From NCBI RefSeq assembly GCF_001544575.2, contig NZ_FCNY02000028.1:1-64000 (forward strand): 64,000 nucleotides of DNA. Reading direction: 5' to 3'. The DNA is from Caballeronia cordobensis (GTDB lineage: Bacteria > Pseudomonadota > Gammaproteobacteria > Burkholderiales > Burkholderiaceae). The notes beneath the pieces are model-generated. The model was not told where the DNA came from. It searched no databases and saw only the letters and a list, made by a program, of their open reading frames with translations. The position numbers and the translations under genes are program-made. Shown piece by piece: positions 51,602 to 60,515 of the stretch. How positions within the stretch are numbered: the stretch's first letter is position 1; the number at the start of each line of letters is the position of its first letter.

Positions 51602-52078
51602 ATGTCCTCTTCCGAATCCGCAGGCGGCGTGTCCATCGAAAGCCCGTTCATCGACGCGCTCGGCGTCGTGCTCGTCAAGGCGAAGGACGGCGAAAGCGAA
51701 GTGCGCATGCCGCTGCGCGACGAGCACATGAATACGTGGGGCATCGCGCACGGCGGCGTCACCATGACGCTGCTCGACAGCGCGCTCGCGCTCGCGGCGC
51801 GCAGCATCGCGGGCGACGGCATCGGCGTCGTGACCGTCGAGATGAAGGTCAACTTCATGCAGCCGGGGCGCGGCGAATTGCGCGGTTACGGGCGCGTATT
51901 GCACCGCTCGACGACGATGGCCTATTGCGAAGGCGAGATCCGCGACAGCGAAGGTCATTTCGTCGCGAAAGCGCTCGGCACGTTCAAGTACATGAAGCGG
52001 CTCGCGGTCGGGCGCGACATCGTCAAACAGAAGATGCGTTCCGATCCGAAGGCAATGCCCGGACCGAGCGACGCCTAA
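51602..52078 (+). CDS. PaaI-family hotdog thioesterase
   Basis: A 158-residue hotdog-fold protein of the PaaI/YbgC-like thioesterase group, expected to hydrolyse acyl- or aryl-CoA esters in the cytoplasm. The active-site helix sequence is HMNTWGIAHGGVTMTLLDSA, with the conserved HGG and Asp. MKVNFMQPGRGELRGYGRV and GTFKYMKR follow, as in the family. The ATG at 51602 is five bases after the Dabb stop codon; the ribosome site is weak and translation may be coupled. Position in the acyl-CoA run suggests it removes stalled CoA esters. Confidence 0.88.
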   Translation: MSSSESAGGVSIESPFIDALGVVLVKAKDGESEVRMPLRDEHMNTWGIAHGGVTMTLLDSALALAARSIAGDGIGVVTVEMKVNFMQPGRGELRGYGRVLHRSTTMAYCEGEIRDSEGHFVAKALGTFKYMKRLAVGRDIVKQKMRSDPKAMPGPSDA

Positions 52079-52103
52079 ACCATTTTTGCGAAGGAGCATG
52101 CGC

Positions 52104-53108
52104 ATGACAGACGCACAGATCAACCGTCGGATTTTGCTCGTCTCGCGGCCGCAAGGCGAGGCGTCGGTGTCGAATTTCAAGCTCGTCGAAACGCCGCTCG
52201 CGCCGCTTCAGGACGGCGAAGTGCGCGTGCGCAATCACTATCTGTCGCTCGATCCGTACATGCGCGGCCGCATGGACGACGCGAAATCGTACGCCGCGCC
52301 GCAGCCGCTCGACGAAGTGATGATCGGCGGCACCGCGGGCGTCGTGACCGAGTCGCGCAACGCCGCGTTCAAGGCGGGCGACAACGTCGTCGGCATGCTC
52401 GGCTGGCAGGAGTTCGGCACGTCCGACGGCAAGGGGCTGAACAAGGTCGATACCTCGCGCGTGCCGCTTTCCGCGTATCTCGGCGCGCTCGGCATGCCGG
52501 GCGTCACCGCGTGGTACGGACTCAACGGCATCATCGAGCCGAAGGCGGGCGAGACGGTCGTCGTCTCGGCGGCGAGCGGCGCGGTGGGCAGCGTCGTCGG
52601 GCAACTGGCGAAGGCGGCCGGCTGCCGCGCGGTCGGCATCGCGGGCGGCGAGGAAAAGTGCCGCTATGTCGTCGAGACGCTCGGCTTCGATGCATGCGTC
52701 GACTACAAGGCGGGCAAGCTCTACGAAGATCTGAAAGCCGCGACACCGAATGGCGTCGATGGCTATTTCGAGAACGTCGGCGGCGAAGTGCTCAATGCCG
52801 TGCTCGCGCGCATGAACGCGTTCGGGCGCGTCGCGGTGTGCGGCATGATTTCCGGCTACGACGGCAAGCCCTTGCCGATGGATGCGCCAAGACTCATCCT
52901 CACGCAACGCCTGAAGCTGCAGGGCTTCATCGTCTACGAGCATCTGGACATCTGGCCACAGGCGTTGAAGGAACTCGGCGAGCGCCTCGCGACGAACAAG
53001 CTGCATTTTCGGGAGAGCATCGCGCAAGGGCTCGACAATGCGCCCGAAGCGTTTCTCGGCCTGTTGCGCGGGAAGAACTTCGGCAAGCAACTCGTCAAGC
53101 TCATTTGA
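52104..53108 (+). CDS. NADP-dependent oxidoreductase (MDR family)
   Basis: A 334-residue zinc-independent medium-chain reductase like prostaglandin reductase/CurA-type 2-alkenal reductases, which reduce alpha,beta-unsaturated carbonyls with NADPH. GAAGGAG lies seven bases before the ATG at 52104, which decides the start over nearby ATGs at 52086 and 52098. Motifs: HYLSLDPYMRGRM, GTAGVVTESRN, and the NADPH loop SAASGAVGSVVGQLAKAAGC, then FENVGGEVLNAVL and GFIVYEHLD. It follows the thioesterase gene by 25 bases and precedes an SDR gene. Confidence 0.93.
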   Translation: MTDAQINRRILLVSRPQGEASVSNFKLVETPLAPLQDGEVRVRNHYLSLDPYMRGRMDDAKSYAAPQPLDEVMIGGTAGVVTESRNAAFKAGDNVVGMLGWQEFGTSDGKGLNKVDTSRVPLSAYLGALGMPGVTAWYGLNGIIEPKAGETVVVSAASGAVGSVVGQLAKAAGCRAVGIAGGEEKCRYVVETLGFDACVDYKAGKLYEDLKAATPNGVDGYFENVGGEVLNAVLARMNAFGRVAVCGMISGYDGKPLPMDAPRLILTQRLKLQGFIVYEHLDIWPQALKELGERLATNKLHFRESIAQGLDNAPEAFLGLLRGKNFGKQLVKLI

Positions 53109-53136
53109 CGCGCGATTGATTCGCAAGGAGTCGCAG

Positions 53137-53997
53137 GTGGATCGCTTCGAAGGCAAGGTCGCCGTCATCACGGGCGCGGGCAGCGGATTCGGGCGCGAGT
53201 TCGCGAAGCAGGGCGCGGCGCTCGGCATGAAGCTCGTGCTCGCCGATCTCGACGCCGCCGCGCTCGCCGCGACCGTCGAAGCGGTGCGCGCGCAAGGCGG
53301 CGACGCGATCGGCGTGCCGACGGACGTATCCGACAGCGCGCAGGTTCAGGCGCTCGCACGCGCCACGCTCGATGCGTTCGGCGGCGTGCATCTGCTCTTC
53401 AATAACGCGGGCGTCGGCGCGGGCGGCTTCGTTTGGGAAAACAGCGCGAACGACTGGCAATGGGTGTTCGGCGTGAACGTGATGGGCGTCGCGAACGGCT
53501 TGCGCGCATTCGTGCCGATCATGCTCGAACGCAAGGAGCCCGCGCATATCGTCAACACGGCGTCGGTGGCCGGTCTGCTCGCGGCGCCCGCCATGGGCGT
53601 CTATAACGCGTCGAAACATGCCGTCGTCGCGATGACCGAAACGCTGTATCACGACTTGCGGCTGGCGGGCGCGCCGTTCATCGGCGTGTCGCTGCTGTGC
53701 CCGGCGTTCGTGCCGACGGGCATCGCCGACGCCGAACGTTCGCGGCCCGAAGCGCTCGCCAACGAGGCGCCTTACACCGCCTCGCAAAAGCTCGCGGCGC
53801 GGCAACTGACGCGAGCGGTGGAGGGCGGCAAGCTCACCGCGCGCGAAGTCGCCGAAGCGGCGTTCGACGCGGTGCGCGAAGGGCGTTTCTACGTCATCAC
53901 GCATCCGGCCATCATGCCGTCGGTGCAGCTTCGGCTCGACGATATCGCGCAACTGCGCGCGCCCACCGATCCGATGTCGCTGAAACGTCCGCGCTGA
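53137..53997 (+). CDS. Short-chain dehydrogenase/reductase
   Basis: A 286-residue classical-type SDR. The GTG at 53137 is preceded by AAGGAG and starts the family sequence VDRFEGKVAVITGAGSGFG, with the TGxxxGxG cofactor motif. NNAGVGAGG, the catalytic Ser in NTASVAGLLAAPAMG and the YNASK Tyr-Lys pair are visible. D in LVLADLDAA after the second strand suggests NAD preference, which is inference. The substrate is unknown. It follows the MDR gene by 28 bases and probably belongs to the same transcript. Confidence 0.93.
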   Translation: MDRFEGKVAVITGAGSGFGREFAKQGAALGMKLVLADLDAAALAATVEAVRAQGGDAIGVPTDVSDSAQVQALARATLDAFGGVHLLFNNAGVGAGGFVWENSANDWQWVFGVNVMGVANGLRAFVPIMLERKEPAHIVNTASVAGLLAAPAMGVYNASKHAVVAMTETLYHDLRLAGAPFIGVSLLCPAFVPTGIADAERSRPEALANEAPYTASQKLAARQLTRAVEGGKLTAREVAEAAFDAVREGRFYVITHPAIMPSVQLRLDDIAQLRAPTDPMSLKRPR

Positions 53998-54057
53998 CGG
54001 GGCGCGCTTCGTGGCATCATCGTGACCCTTCGTCGCTTCTTTCAAGCTTCTTCGCCG

Positions 54058-55011
54058 ATGCCGCTCAATCCCAAGATCGCGCAAATTCTGGAGATGGTCG
54101 CGCGCGCCAATCGCCCGCCGTACCACACGCTCACGCCGCAGCAGGCGCGCGCCGCCTATGCGATGAGCGCGCAGATTCTCGATATCGCGCCGCTGCCGAT
54201 GTTCAGCGTCGAAGACCTGCGCATTCCCGTGCGCGACGGCGAAACCATAGGCGTGCGCATCTACCATCCGACGGAGCCGGGCTGGGCGCAACCTGCCGCG
54301 GGACTGCTGTATTTTCACGGCGGCGGCTTCACGGTCGGCAGCGTGGCGACGCACGACGCGCTGTGCCGGAAGTTCGCGCACGATGCGGGCTGTGCCGTCG
54401 TATCGGTCGATTACCGGCTCGCGCCTGAGCACAAGTTTCCCGTCGCGGTCCACGATGCCTTCGACGCGCTGCGCTGGCTGCACGGCGAAGCGCCGACGCT
54501 CGGGATCGATCCCGCGCGGCTCGCCATCGGCGGCGATAGCGCGGGCGGCACGCTCGCCATCGTCTGCGCCGTGCTCGCGCGCGATGCGGGCATCGACTTG
54601 CGGATGCAATTGCTGATTTATCCGGGCACGAGCGCATGGCAAAAGAGCGCGTCGCATGCGCGGCTCGCGGAAGGCTATCTGCTTTCCGGCGAGACGATTC
54701 AATGGTTCTTCGACCAGTATCTGCGAGATGACTGCGACCGCGACGACTGGCGCTTCGCGCCGCTCGATGCGGCGAGCGGCGTGCCGGATTTCAAGGGCGT
54801 CGCGCCGGCGTGGATCGCGGCGGCGGACCACGATCCGCTATTCGACGAAGACATCGCGTTCGCATCGATGCTTCGCGAAGCGGGCGTGCCGGTCACGCTC
54901 ATGTGCTATGAAGGCATGATCCACGAATTCTTCAAGATAGGCGGGTTCGTGCCGGACGTGGCGCAGGCGCATGCGGACGCGGTGGAGGCGTTGCGGGCCG
55001 CGCTGGCGTGA
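54058..55011 (+). CDS. Alpha/beta hydrolase, hormone-sensitive lipase family
   Basis: A 317-residue carboxylesterase of the HSL (family IV) type. The oxyanion-hole motif is YFHGGGFTVGS near residue 93, the nucleophile motif GGDSAGGTLA near 168, and the Asp and His of the triad are in DHDPLFDEDI and MIHEFFKIGG. I chose MPLNPKIAQIL at 54058; a GTG 12 codons earlier is possible, and neither has a clear ribosome site. It follows the SDR gene by 60 bases and ends 5 bases from the convergent NRDE gene, without a hairpin between. Confidence 0.92.
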   Translation: MPLNPKIAQILEMVARANRPPYHTLTPQQARAAYAMSAQILDIAPLPMFSVEDLRIPVRDGETIGVRIYHPTEPGWAQPAAGLLYFHGGGFTVGSVATHDALCRKFAHDAGCAVVSVDYRLAPEHKFPVAVHDAFDALRWLHGEAPTLGIDPARLAIGGDSAGGTLAIVCAVLARDAGIDLRMQLLIYPGTSAWQKSASHARLAEGYLLSGETIQWFFDQYLRDDCDRDDWRFAPLDAASGVPDFKGVAPAWIAAADHDPLFDEDIAFASMLREAGVPVTLMCYEGMIHEFFKIGGFVPDVAQAHADAVEALRAALA

Positions 55012-55016
55012 TCCGT

Positions 55017-55838
55017 TTAGCCTTCGATCCCGAACCCGAACGCCCGCTCGAACGCTCCCGGCCGCACGAGGCGATGCGAACCGTCATCGTCGCTGCGCTC
55101 CTTGATCTCGAGCGACAGCCCGCGCGCTAACGGCATCACGCGCAACGCCGTCGTGCTGCGCGTTCCGTAATCCGGCGATTCGATGAACGCCGCCGAGAGC
55201 ACGCGCTCGCGCTCGATGGAAATGCCGGTCGTTGGAAGATGCTCGTCGTTCGCGATGCGCGGATCGCGCAAGGTGTCGATGAGCACATCGAGCGTCGGAT
55301 GCTCGTCGGCGTGAATCAGATCGCAGAGCGCCTCGCGTTGCGCGACGAGCTTCGGCCACGGCGTGTTGAGCAGACTATTGGACAAGCCGTGCACGCCGGC
55401 TTCGAGCAGAACGGGCGGCGCATCGGCGCGATTGCCGTACCAGCCGAGCTCGCGCCGCGTGAAATCTCCGCACAGCAGATTGAAACCGTTGTAGCGATGC
55501 CCCTCACGCGCGACGCCGCGCAGATAGTCCATCGGCGCGACGCGCTCGCCCGCGAGAAACGCGCTCACGAGCGTGCCGCGCGTCGGCGCATTCGGACGCA
55601 TCTCGCTGGGCGCGCGATAGTTGGTCAGCGCGGCGAAGCGGCCATCGCCCGACACGCCGAGCCACGTCCCGCCGCCCGTCAGATCGCGGCCCGCGAGGAC
55701 GCCCGGCGCCTCGCTCCACCAATGCAGCGGCTCGGTGTCACGGCGAAAGAACTCGTCGCGATTGGCCGACAGCGTCAGCAGCGCGCGGCCGTTTTCCTGC
55801 GAAGCGTCCGGCTGCCAGTCGAATACGATCAGACACAT
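55017..55838 (-). CDS. NRDE family protein (TANGO2-like)
   Basis: A 273-residue protein whose N-terminal Cys (MCLIVFDWQP) and ANRDEFF motif place it in the NRDE/TANGO2 family. The mature N-terminal Cys and the fold resemble Ntn hydrolases. In eukaryotes TANGO2 is linked to lipid and heme homeostasis; the bacterial role is not established. Further family segments are GGGTWLGVSGDGRFAALTNY and NGFNLLCGD, and YGTRSTTALRV near the C terminus. It lies 8 bases downstream of ygfZ and is probably its operon partner. Confidence 0.92.
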   Translation of the reverse strand: MCLIVFDWQPDASQENGRALLTLSANRDEFFRRDTEPLHWWSEAPGVLAGRDLTGGGTWLGVSGDGRFAALTNYRAPSEMRPNAPTRGTLVSAFLAGERVAPMDYLRGVAREGHRYNGFNLLCGDFTRRELGWYGNRADAPPVLLEAGVHGLSNSLLNTPWPKLVAQREALCDLIHADEHPTLDVLIDTLRDPRIANDEHLPTTGISIERERVLSAAFIESPDYGTRSTTALRVMPLARGLSLEIKERSDDDGSHRLVRPGAFERAFGFGIEG

Positions 55839-55846
55839 GTGCGTGC

Positions 55847-56833
55847 TCAGGCGTCGGCGGGGAAAGCGTAGGGCAGCGGCACGAAGGCGAGCGCCGGGCC
55901 GGACGCGGAACCGACATGCACCGTACCGCTATCCAGCGCCGCGAGCTTGACCTCGACGAGACAGTCCACGCCGCCGCCTTCGCCGGGCGCCACGTTGACC
56001 ACGAGCCCGCACGGCTGGCCCGGATCGTCGGAGTGAAACAGTTCGGCGCCGGGCGTGGCGGACTCGGCATGCGCAAGCGCGGTGCGGCGCTTGATCGTGC
56101 CGCGATACTGGCTGCGCGCAACGATCTCCTGCCCCGGATAGCAGCCCTTCTTGAAGTTCACGGCGCCGAGGACGTCGAAGTTCACCATCTGCGGAACGAA
56201 CTGCTCGACGGTTGCGTGCGTGATGCGCGGCTCGCCCGCGTGAATATCGAGCCAGTCCCACATCGCTTCGGGCACGCGCGCGAGCTTGCCTTCGAGCTTC
56301 GAGAGCTGCGCCTCCACATCGGCCTTCGGTCCGACCCACAGGAAGCGCGGCCGATGCGCCGCGTCCGGCACGCGGATCAGCGAGCCGTGCGGGCCTTCGA
56401 CCTTCACGTGCACGCCGTCGGGCAGCGCATCGAAAATGCCGGACAGCGCCGCACGCACATCGCCCGCGAAACCGACGGCGGCGGTTTCCGGCGTGGCATC
56501 GGTGAGCTTGACCTTCGAGCGCAGCACGAACATCGACAGGCGTTTTTGCACGGCGGCCTGCACGTCCTGGGCGATCAGAAGCCGCACGGCCTCCGCCGTG
56601 CGCCACATCAGAAACGAGCCGAGCAGCCGGCCCTTCGGCGAGCAATAGCCCGCGAGACGCGCCGTCGAGGCGTCGAGATGCTGGACATCGTTCGTGATTT
56701 GCGTGTGCAGGAAAGCGGCGGCGTCCTCGCCCTTGACGTCGATCACGCCGAACTGGGTGAGCGGCATGTACGCGCCGGCGGTCTTGACGGATTCGAAGTC
56801 GGAAGCGGCGAGAGCTGTGGTCTGGGAATTCAT
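55847..56833 (-). CDS. ygfZ: Folate-binding protein YgfZ
   Basis: YgfZ is a folate-dependent protein of the GcvT-like fold that helps maintain certain iron-sulfur enzymes. The 328-residue sequence contains the family signature KGCYPGQEIVARSQYRG with the conserved Cys, plus LAGYCSPKGRLLGSF near residue 65. I chose the ATG at 56833 (MNSQTTALAASDF). It is divergent from mltG; the 104 bases between hold an AT-rich TTATTATATT stretch (56904-56913) likely to contain a promoter for one or both. NRDE follows closely. Confidence 0.94.
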   Translation of the reverse strand: MNSQTTALAASDFESVKTAGAYMPLTQFGVIDVKGEDAAAFLHTQITNDVQHLDASTARLAGYCSPKGRLLGSFLMWRTAEAVRLLIAQDVQAAVQKRLSMFVLRSKVKLTDATPETAAVGFAGDVRAALSGIFDALPDGVHVKVEGPHGSLIRVPDAAHRPRFLWVGPKADVEAQLSKLEGKLARVPEAMWDWLDIHAGEPRITHATVEQFVPQMVNFDVLGAVNFKKGCYPGQEIVARSQYRGTIKRRTALAHAESATPGAELFHSDDPGQPCGLVVNVAPGEGGGVDCLVEVKLAALDSGTVHVGSASGPALAFVPLPYAFPADA

Positions 56834-56937
56834 GGAGTAGGCGGCTGTCAATCCTATCGTTTGGGCCGGGGCCGGCGAATGCGGCCTGGGCGCAGGCGGC
56901 AAGTTATTATATTGGTCTTATCTCAAGCGTGTTTCGC

Positions 56938-57948
56938 ATGACCTTTTTGAAGAAATGCGTCGTGGCGGCGGTGCTCGCCGCGATGCTCGCGGCGGCCGTC
57001 GCGGGCGGCGTCTGGTGGTGGGCCAACCGCCCGATGGAACTGTCGACGCCCGAACTCGACGTCACCATCAAGCCCCACAGCAGCCTGCGCAGCGTGAGCG
57101 CCCAGTTGAACCGCGGCGGCGTGCCCGTCGAACCGGAGCTTTTCGTGCTGATGACGCGCGTGCTCGGCCTCTCCGCACAGTTGAAGTCGGGCAATTACGC
57201 TTTCAAGAGCGGCATCACGCCTTACGAAGTGCTGCAAAAGATCGCGCGCGGCGACGTGAACGAGTATGTCGCGACCGTCATCGAAGGCTGGACGCTGCAG
57301 AAAATGCGCAGCGAACTCGACGGCAATCCCGCGCTCAAACACGACACGGCCGGCATGACCGACATCGACCTGCTGCGCGCGATCGGCGCGGCGGAAGTGG
57401 AGAAGGCGTCGGCGGAGGGGCTGTTCTTCCCCGACACCTATCTTTTCGATAAAGGCACGAGCGATCTCACCGTCTACAAACGCGCGTACCGGCTGATGCA
57501 GACGCGCCTGACCGAAGCATGGAACACGCGCGCGCAGAATCTGCCTTACAAGACGCCTTATGAAGCGCTCATCATGGCGTCGATCGTCGAGAAGGAAACC
57601 GGGCGCGCGCAGGACCGGCCGCTCGTCGCGGCGGTGTTCGCGAACCGGCTGCGCATCGGCATGCCGCTGCAGACCGACCCGACCGTGATCTACGGGCTCG
57701 GACCGGCCTATGGCGGGCGGCTGAAGAAAAAGGACCTGCAGACGGACACTCCGTACAATACGTACACGCGCATGGGCCTGCCGCCGACGCCGATCGCGCT
57801 GCCCGGCGTGGCCGCACTGAACGCCACGCTCAATCCCGCCGCGAGCAGCGCGCTCTATTTCGTGTCGCGCGGCGACGGCAGCAGCATCTTTTCCGACAAT
57901 CTGGGCGACCACAACAAGGCCGTCGACAAATACATCCGGGGTCAATGA
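56938..57948 (+). CDS. mltG: Endolytic peptidoglycan transglycosylase MltG
   Basis: MltG is an inner-membrane lytic transglycosylase that cuts growing glycan strands and sets their length. The 336-residue protein has one N-terminal membrane helix (about 7-27), a LysM-like part, and the YceG domain. E218 in ASIVEKETG corresponds by position to the E. coli catalytic Glu, with GLFFPDTYLF and LPPTPIALPG as further signatures. An upstream GTG at 56929 is possible. The stop codon directly abuts the tmk start, as in the conserved ygfZ-mltG-tmk-holB order. Confidence 0.95.
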   Translation: MTFLKKCVVAAVLAAMLAAAVAGGVWWWANRPMELSTPELDVTIKPHSSLRSVSAQLNRGGVPVEPELFVLMTRVLGLSAQLKSGNYAFKSGITPYEVLQKIARGDVNEYVATVIEGWTLQKMRSELDGNPALKHDTAGMTDIDLLRAIGAAEVEKASAEGLFFPDTYLFDKGTSDLTVYKRAYRLMQTRLTEAWNTRAQNLPYKTPYEALIMASIVEKETGRAQDRPLVAAVFANRLRIGMPLQTDPTVIYGLGPAYGGRLKKKDLQTDTPYNTYTRMGLPPTPIALPGVAALNATLNPAASSALYFVSRGDGSSIFSDNLGDHNKAVDKYIRGQ

Positions 57949-58572
57949 ATGGCGCGCGGCAAGTTCATCACGTTCGAAGGCATCGACGGCGCGGGCAAAA
58001 CCACGCATCTCGACTGGTTCCGCCAGCAACTCGCGGCAAAGCTCGAAGCAGGCGGACACCAGGTCGTGATGACGCGCGAGCCGGGCGGTACGCCGCTTGG
58101 CGAAACGCTGCGCGGCATTCTGCTGAATCAGCCGATGGATCTCGAAACCGAAGCGCTCCTGATGTTCGCCGCGCGCCGCGAGCATCTGGCGCAGGTGATC
58201 GAACCGGCGCTTTCGCGCGGCGACTGGGTGCTCTCGGACCGCTTTACGGACGCGACTTTCGCGTATCAGGGCGGCGGGCGCGGCCTGCCGCGCGATAAGC
58301 TGGAGGCGCTGGAAAGGTGGGTGCAGGGCGGTTTTCAACCGGACCTCACCATCTTGTTCGATGTGCCGACCGACACCGCCAGCGAGCGCCGCTCGGCCGC
58401 GCGCGCGCCGGACAAGTTCGAAAGCGAATCGGAAGCGTTTTTCGAGCGCACGCGCGGCGAGTATCTGCGCCGCGCGGAGGAATCGCCGCAGCGCTTTTTC
58501 GTCGTCGATTCGAGCCGGCCGATCGCCGATATTCGCAAAAAGCTCGAAGAAGCGCTCGCAGACCTCTGTTAA
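57949..58572 (+). CDS. tmk: Thymidylate kinase
   Basis: Tmk phosphorylates dTMP to dTDP for DNA synthesis. The 207-residue protein has the P-loop FEGIDGAGKTTH at about 9-20, the DR motif region LSDRFTDATFAYQGGGRG and the LID segment SERRSAARAPD. It starts immediately after the mltG stop codon, indicating coupled translation. holB follows after 15 bases. Confidence 0.97.
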   Translation: MARGKFITFEGIDGAGKTTHLDWFRQQLAAKLEAGGHQVVMTREPGGTPLGETLRGILLNQPMDLETEALLMFAARREHLAQVIEPALSRGDWVLSDRFTDATFAYQGGGRGLPRDKLEALERWVQGGFQPDLTILFDVPTDTASERRSAARAPDKFESESEAFFERTRGEYLRRAEESPQRFFVVDSSRPIADIRKKLEEALADLC

Positions 58573-58587
58573 CACACATTTTTTTCG

Positions 58588-59625
58588 ATGATCTATCCCT
58601 GGCAAACCGGCGACTGGCAGCGTCTTCAGCAATTGCGCGCGCACTGGCCGCATGCGCTTTTGCTGCATGGCGAAGCCGGCATCGGCAAGCTGCAGTTCGC
58701 GCAGCACCTGGCGCAAGGACTGCTTTGCGAGACGCCCGTCGCGAGCGGCGAGCCGTGCGGCACGTGTCCGGCATGTCTGTGGTTTTCGCAAGGCAATCAT
58801 CCGGATTACCGCGCCGTGCTGCCCGAAGCGCTTGCCGGGCTCGCCGCCGGTAACGCCGACGCCGACGCGTCCGCCGAAAAAGCCGATGGCGATGACGGCA
58901 AGAAGACCCGCGCGCCGAGCAAGGAGATCAAGATCGAGCAGGTGCGCGCGCTGCTGGATTTCTGCGGCGTCGGCTCGCATCGCGGCGGCCTGCGCGTCGT
59001 GCTGCTGTATCCGGCGGAGGCATTGAACGTCGCGGCGGCCAACGCGCTCTTGAAGACGCTGGAAGAACCGCCCTCGGGCGTCGTGTTCCTGCTCGTGTCG
59101 GCGCGCATCGACCGGCTGCTGCCGACCATTATCAGCCGATGCCGCCAGTGGCCGATGAGCGTGCCGCAACCGGACGAAGCGCGTACATGGCTGGCGTCGC
59201 AAGGCGTCGACGATCCCGTGGGCGTCCTCGCGCAGGCGGGCGGCGCGCCGCTGGCCGCGCTGGCGCTCGCCAACGACGAAAACCGCGCGTTGCGCGACTT
59301 CACGCTCGCCCAACTCGCCGCCGGCCCGAACTGCGACGCCTTCGCTTGCGGCGAGAATCTGCAGAAACTGCCGGTGCCGCTCGTGCTCGGCTGGCTGCAG
59401 CGCTGGCTCTACGATGTGCTCGCACAGCGCACGGCGGGCCGTCCGCGTTATTTTCCCGGCGCGGCGAAGGCGCTGTCGCGCTGCGCGCAGAGCGCGGACC
59501 CCGCGGCGCTCGCGCGGTACATGAAAACGGTCACGCGGCAGCGCGCGGTGGAAAATCATCCGCTGAACGCGCGCCTCGTGTTCGAGGAACTGTTCATCGG
59601 CTATCGCGGGATCTATACGGCCTGA
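58588..59625 (+). CDS. holB: DNA polymerase III subunit delta prime HolB
   Basis: HolB is the delta prime part of the clamp loader. The 345 residues show a degenerate P-loop GEAGIGKLQ (28-36; Leu replaces the usual Thr/Ser, as expected for a non-ATPase subunit), zinc cysteines C47, C57, C60 and C63, and the SRC-like motif IISRCRQWP. Between the zinc module and the rest lies a low-complexity charged insert (about 88-112, rich in Ala, Asp and Lys). No ribosome site is obvious, so translation may be coupled to tmk. tatD follows after 42 bases. Confidence 0.95.
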   Translation: MIYPWQTGDWQRLQQLRAHWPHALLLHGEAGIGKLQFAQHLAQGLLCETPVASGEPCGTCPACLWFSQGNHPDYRAVLPEALAGLAAGNADADASAEKADGDDGKKTRAPSKEIKIEQVRALLDFCGVGSHRGGLRVVLLYPAEALNVAAANALLKTLEEPPSGVVFLLVSARIDRLLPTIISRCRQWPMSVPQPDEARTWLASQGVDDPVGVLAQAGGAPLAALALANDENRALRDFTLAQLAAGPNCDAFACGENLQKLPVPLVLGWLQRWLYDVLAQRTAGRPRYFPGAAKALSRCAQSADPAALARYMKTVTRQRAVENHPLNARLVFEELFIGYRGIYTA

Positions 59626-59667
59626 ACGCGGCCTGAACGCGCACGAAAAAGCTTCAAGGAGCACCGG

Positions 59668-60453
59668 ATGTTCGTCGATTCACACTGTCACATCAATTTC
59701 GAAGGGCTCGCCGACCGTCTGCCCGACGTGCTCGACAAGATGCGCGCGCACGCCGTCACGCATGCGCTGTGCGTGTCCGTCGATCTGGAAACGCTGCCTT
59801 CGGTTTTAGCCATCGCTGAAAAGTACGAGAACGTGTACGCGTCGGTGGGCGTGCATCCGGATCACGAAGACATGCGCGAGCCGAGCGTCGCGGAACTCGT
59901 CGAGTTGGCGAAGCATCCGAAAGTGTGCGCGATCGGCGAGACCGGGCTCGATTACTATCGTCTGGAAGGGCGCAGCCTCGCCGACATGGAATGGCAGCGC
60001 GAACGTTTTCGCACGCACATTCGCGCCGCGCATATCGCCGCCAAGCCGCTGATCGTTCATACGCGCTCGTCGGCGGAAGACACGCTGCGCATCATGGAGG
60101 AAGAGCGCGCGGGCGTGCCCGGCGGTGTGATGCATTGCTTCACCGAGGCGTGGGACGTCGCCGAGAAAGCGCTCGCGCAGAATTTTCATATCTCGCTGTC
60201 GGGCATCGTCACGTTCAAGAACGCGAAGGACGTGCAGGAAGTCGCGCGCCGCGTGCCGATCGACCGGCTGCTTATCGAGACCGATTCGCCGTATCTCGCG
60301 CCGGTGCCGTATCGCGGCAAGCCGAATGAACCTGCTTACGTCAGCTATGTCGGACGTTTCATCGCGCAGTTGCGCGAAGCGCCGGAAGAAGCCGTCGCCG
60401 AAGCCACCACCGACAACTTTTTCAGGCTCTTCAAGATCGCGCGGCCTGCGTGA
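59668..60453 (+). CDS. tatD: TatD family metal-dependent hydrolase (DNase)
   Basis: A 261-residue TIM-barrel nuclease of the TatD family, with 3'-5' exonuclease activity in studied members. Metal ligands are visible as H6 and H8 (DSHCHINF), the Glu of AIGETGLDYYR, His in LIVHTRSS and HCFTEAW, and the Asp of IETDSPYLAP. AAGGAG precedes the ATG. It follows holB, the usual genomic place in proteobacteria, and ends the mltG-tmk-holB-tatD run. Confidence 0.96.
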   Translation: MFVDSHCHINFEGLADRLPDVLDKMRAHAVTHALCVSVDLETLPSVLAIAEKYENVYASVGVHPDHEDMREPSVAELVELAKHPKVCAIGETGLDYYRLEGRSLADMEWQRERFRTHIRAAHIAAKPLIVHTRSSAEDTLRIMEEERAGVPGGVMHCFTEAWDVAEKALAQNFHISLSGIVTFKNAKDVQEVARRVPIDRLLIETDSPYLAPVPYRGKPNEPAYVSYVGRFIAQLREAPEEAVAEATTDNFFRLFKIARPA

Positions 60454-60515
60454 CGTCCGTTCCGGCGTCGGCCCGCGCACAAGAAAACTGTTTCAAGGCA
60501 ATCCGAAGGTCACTT

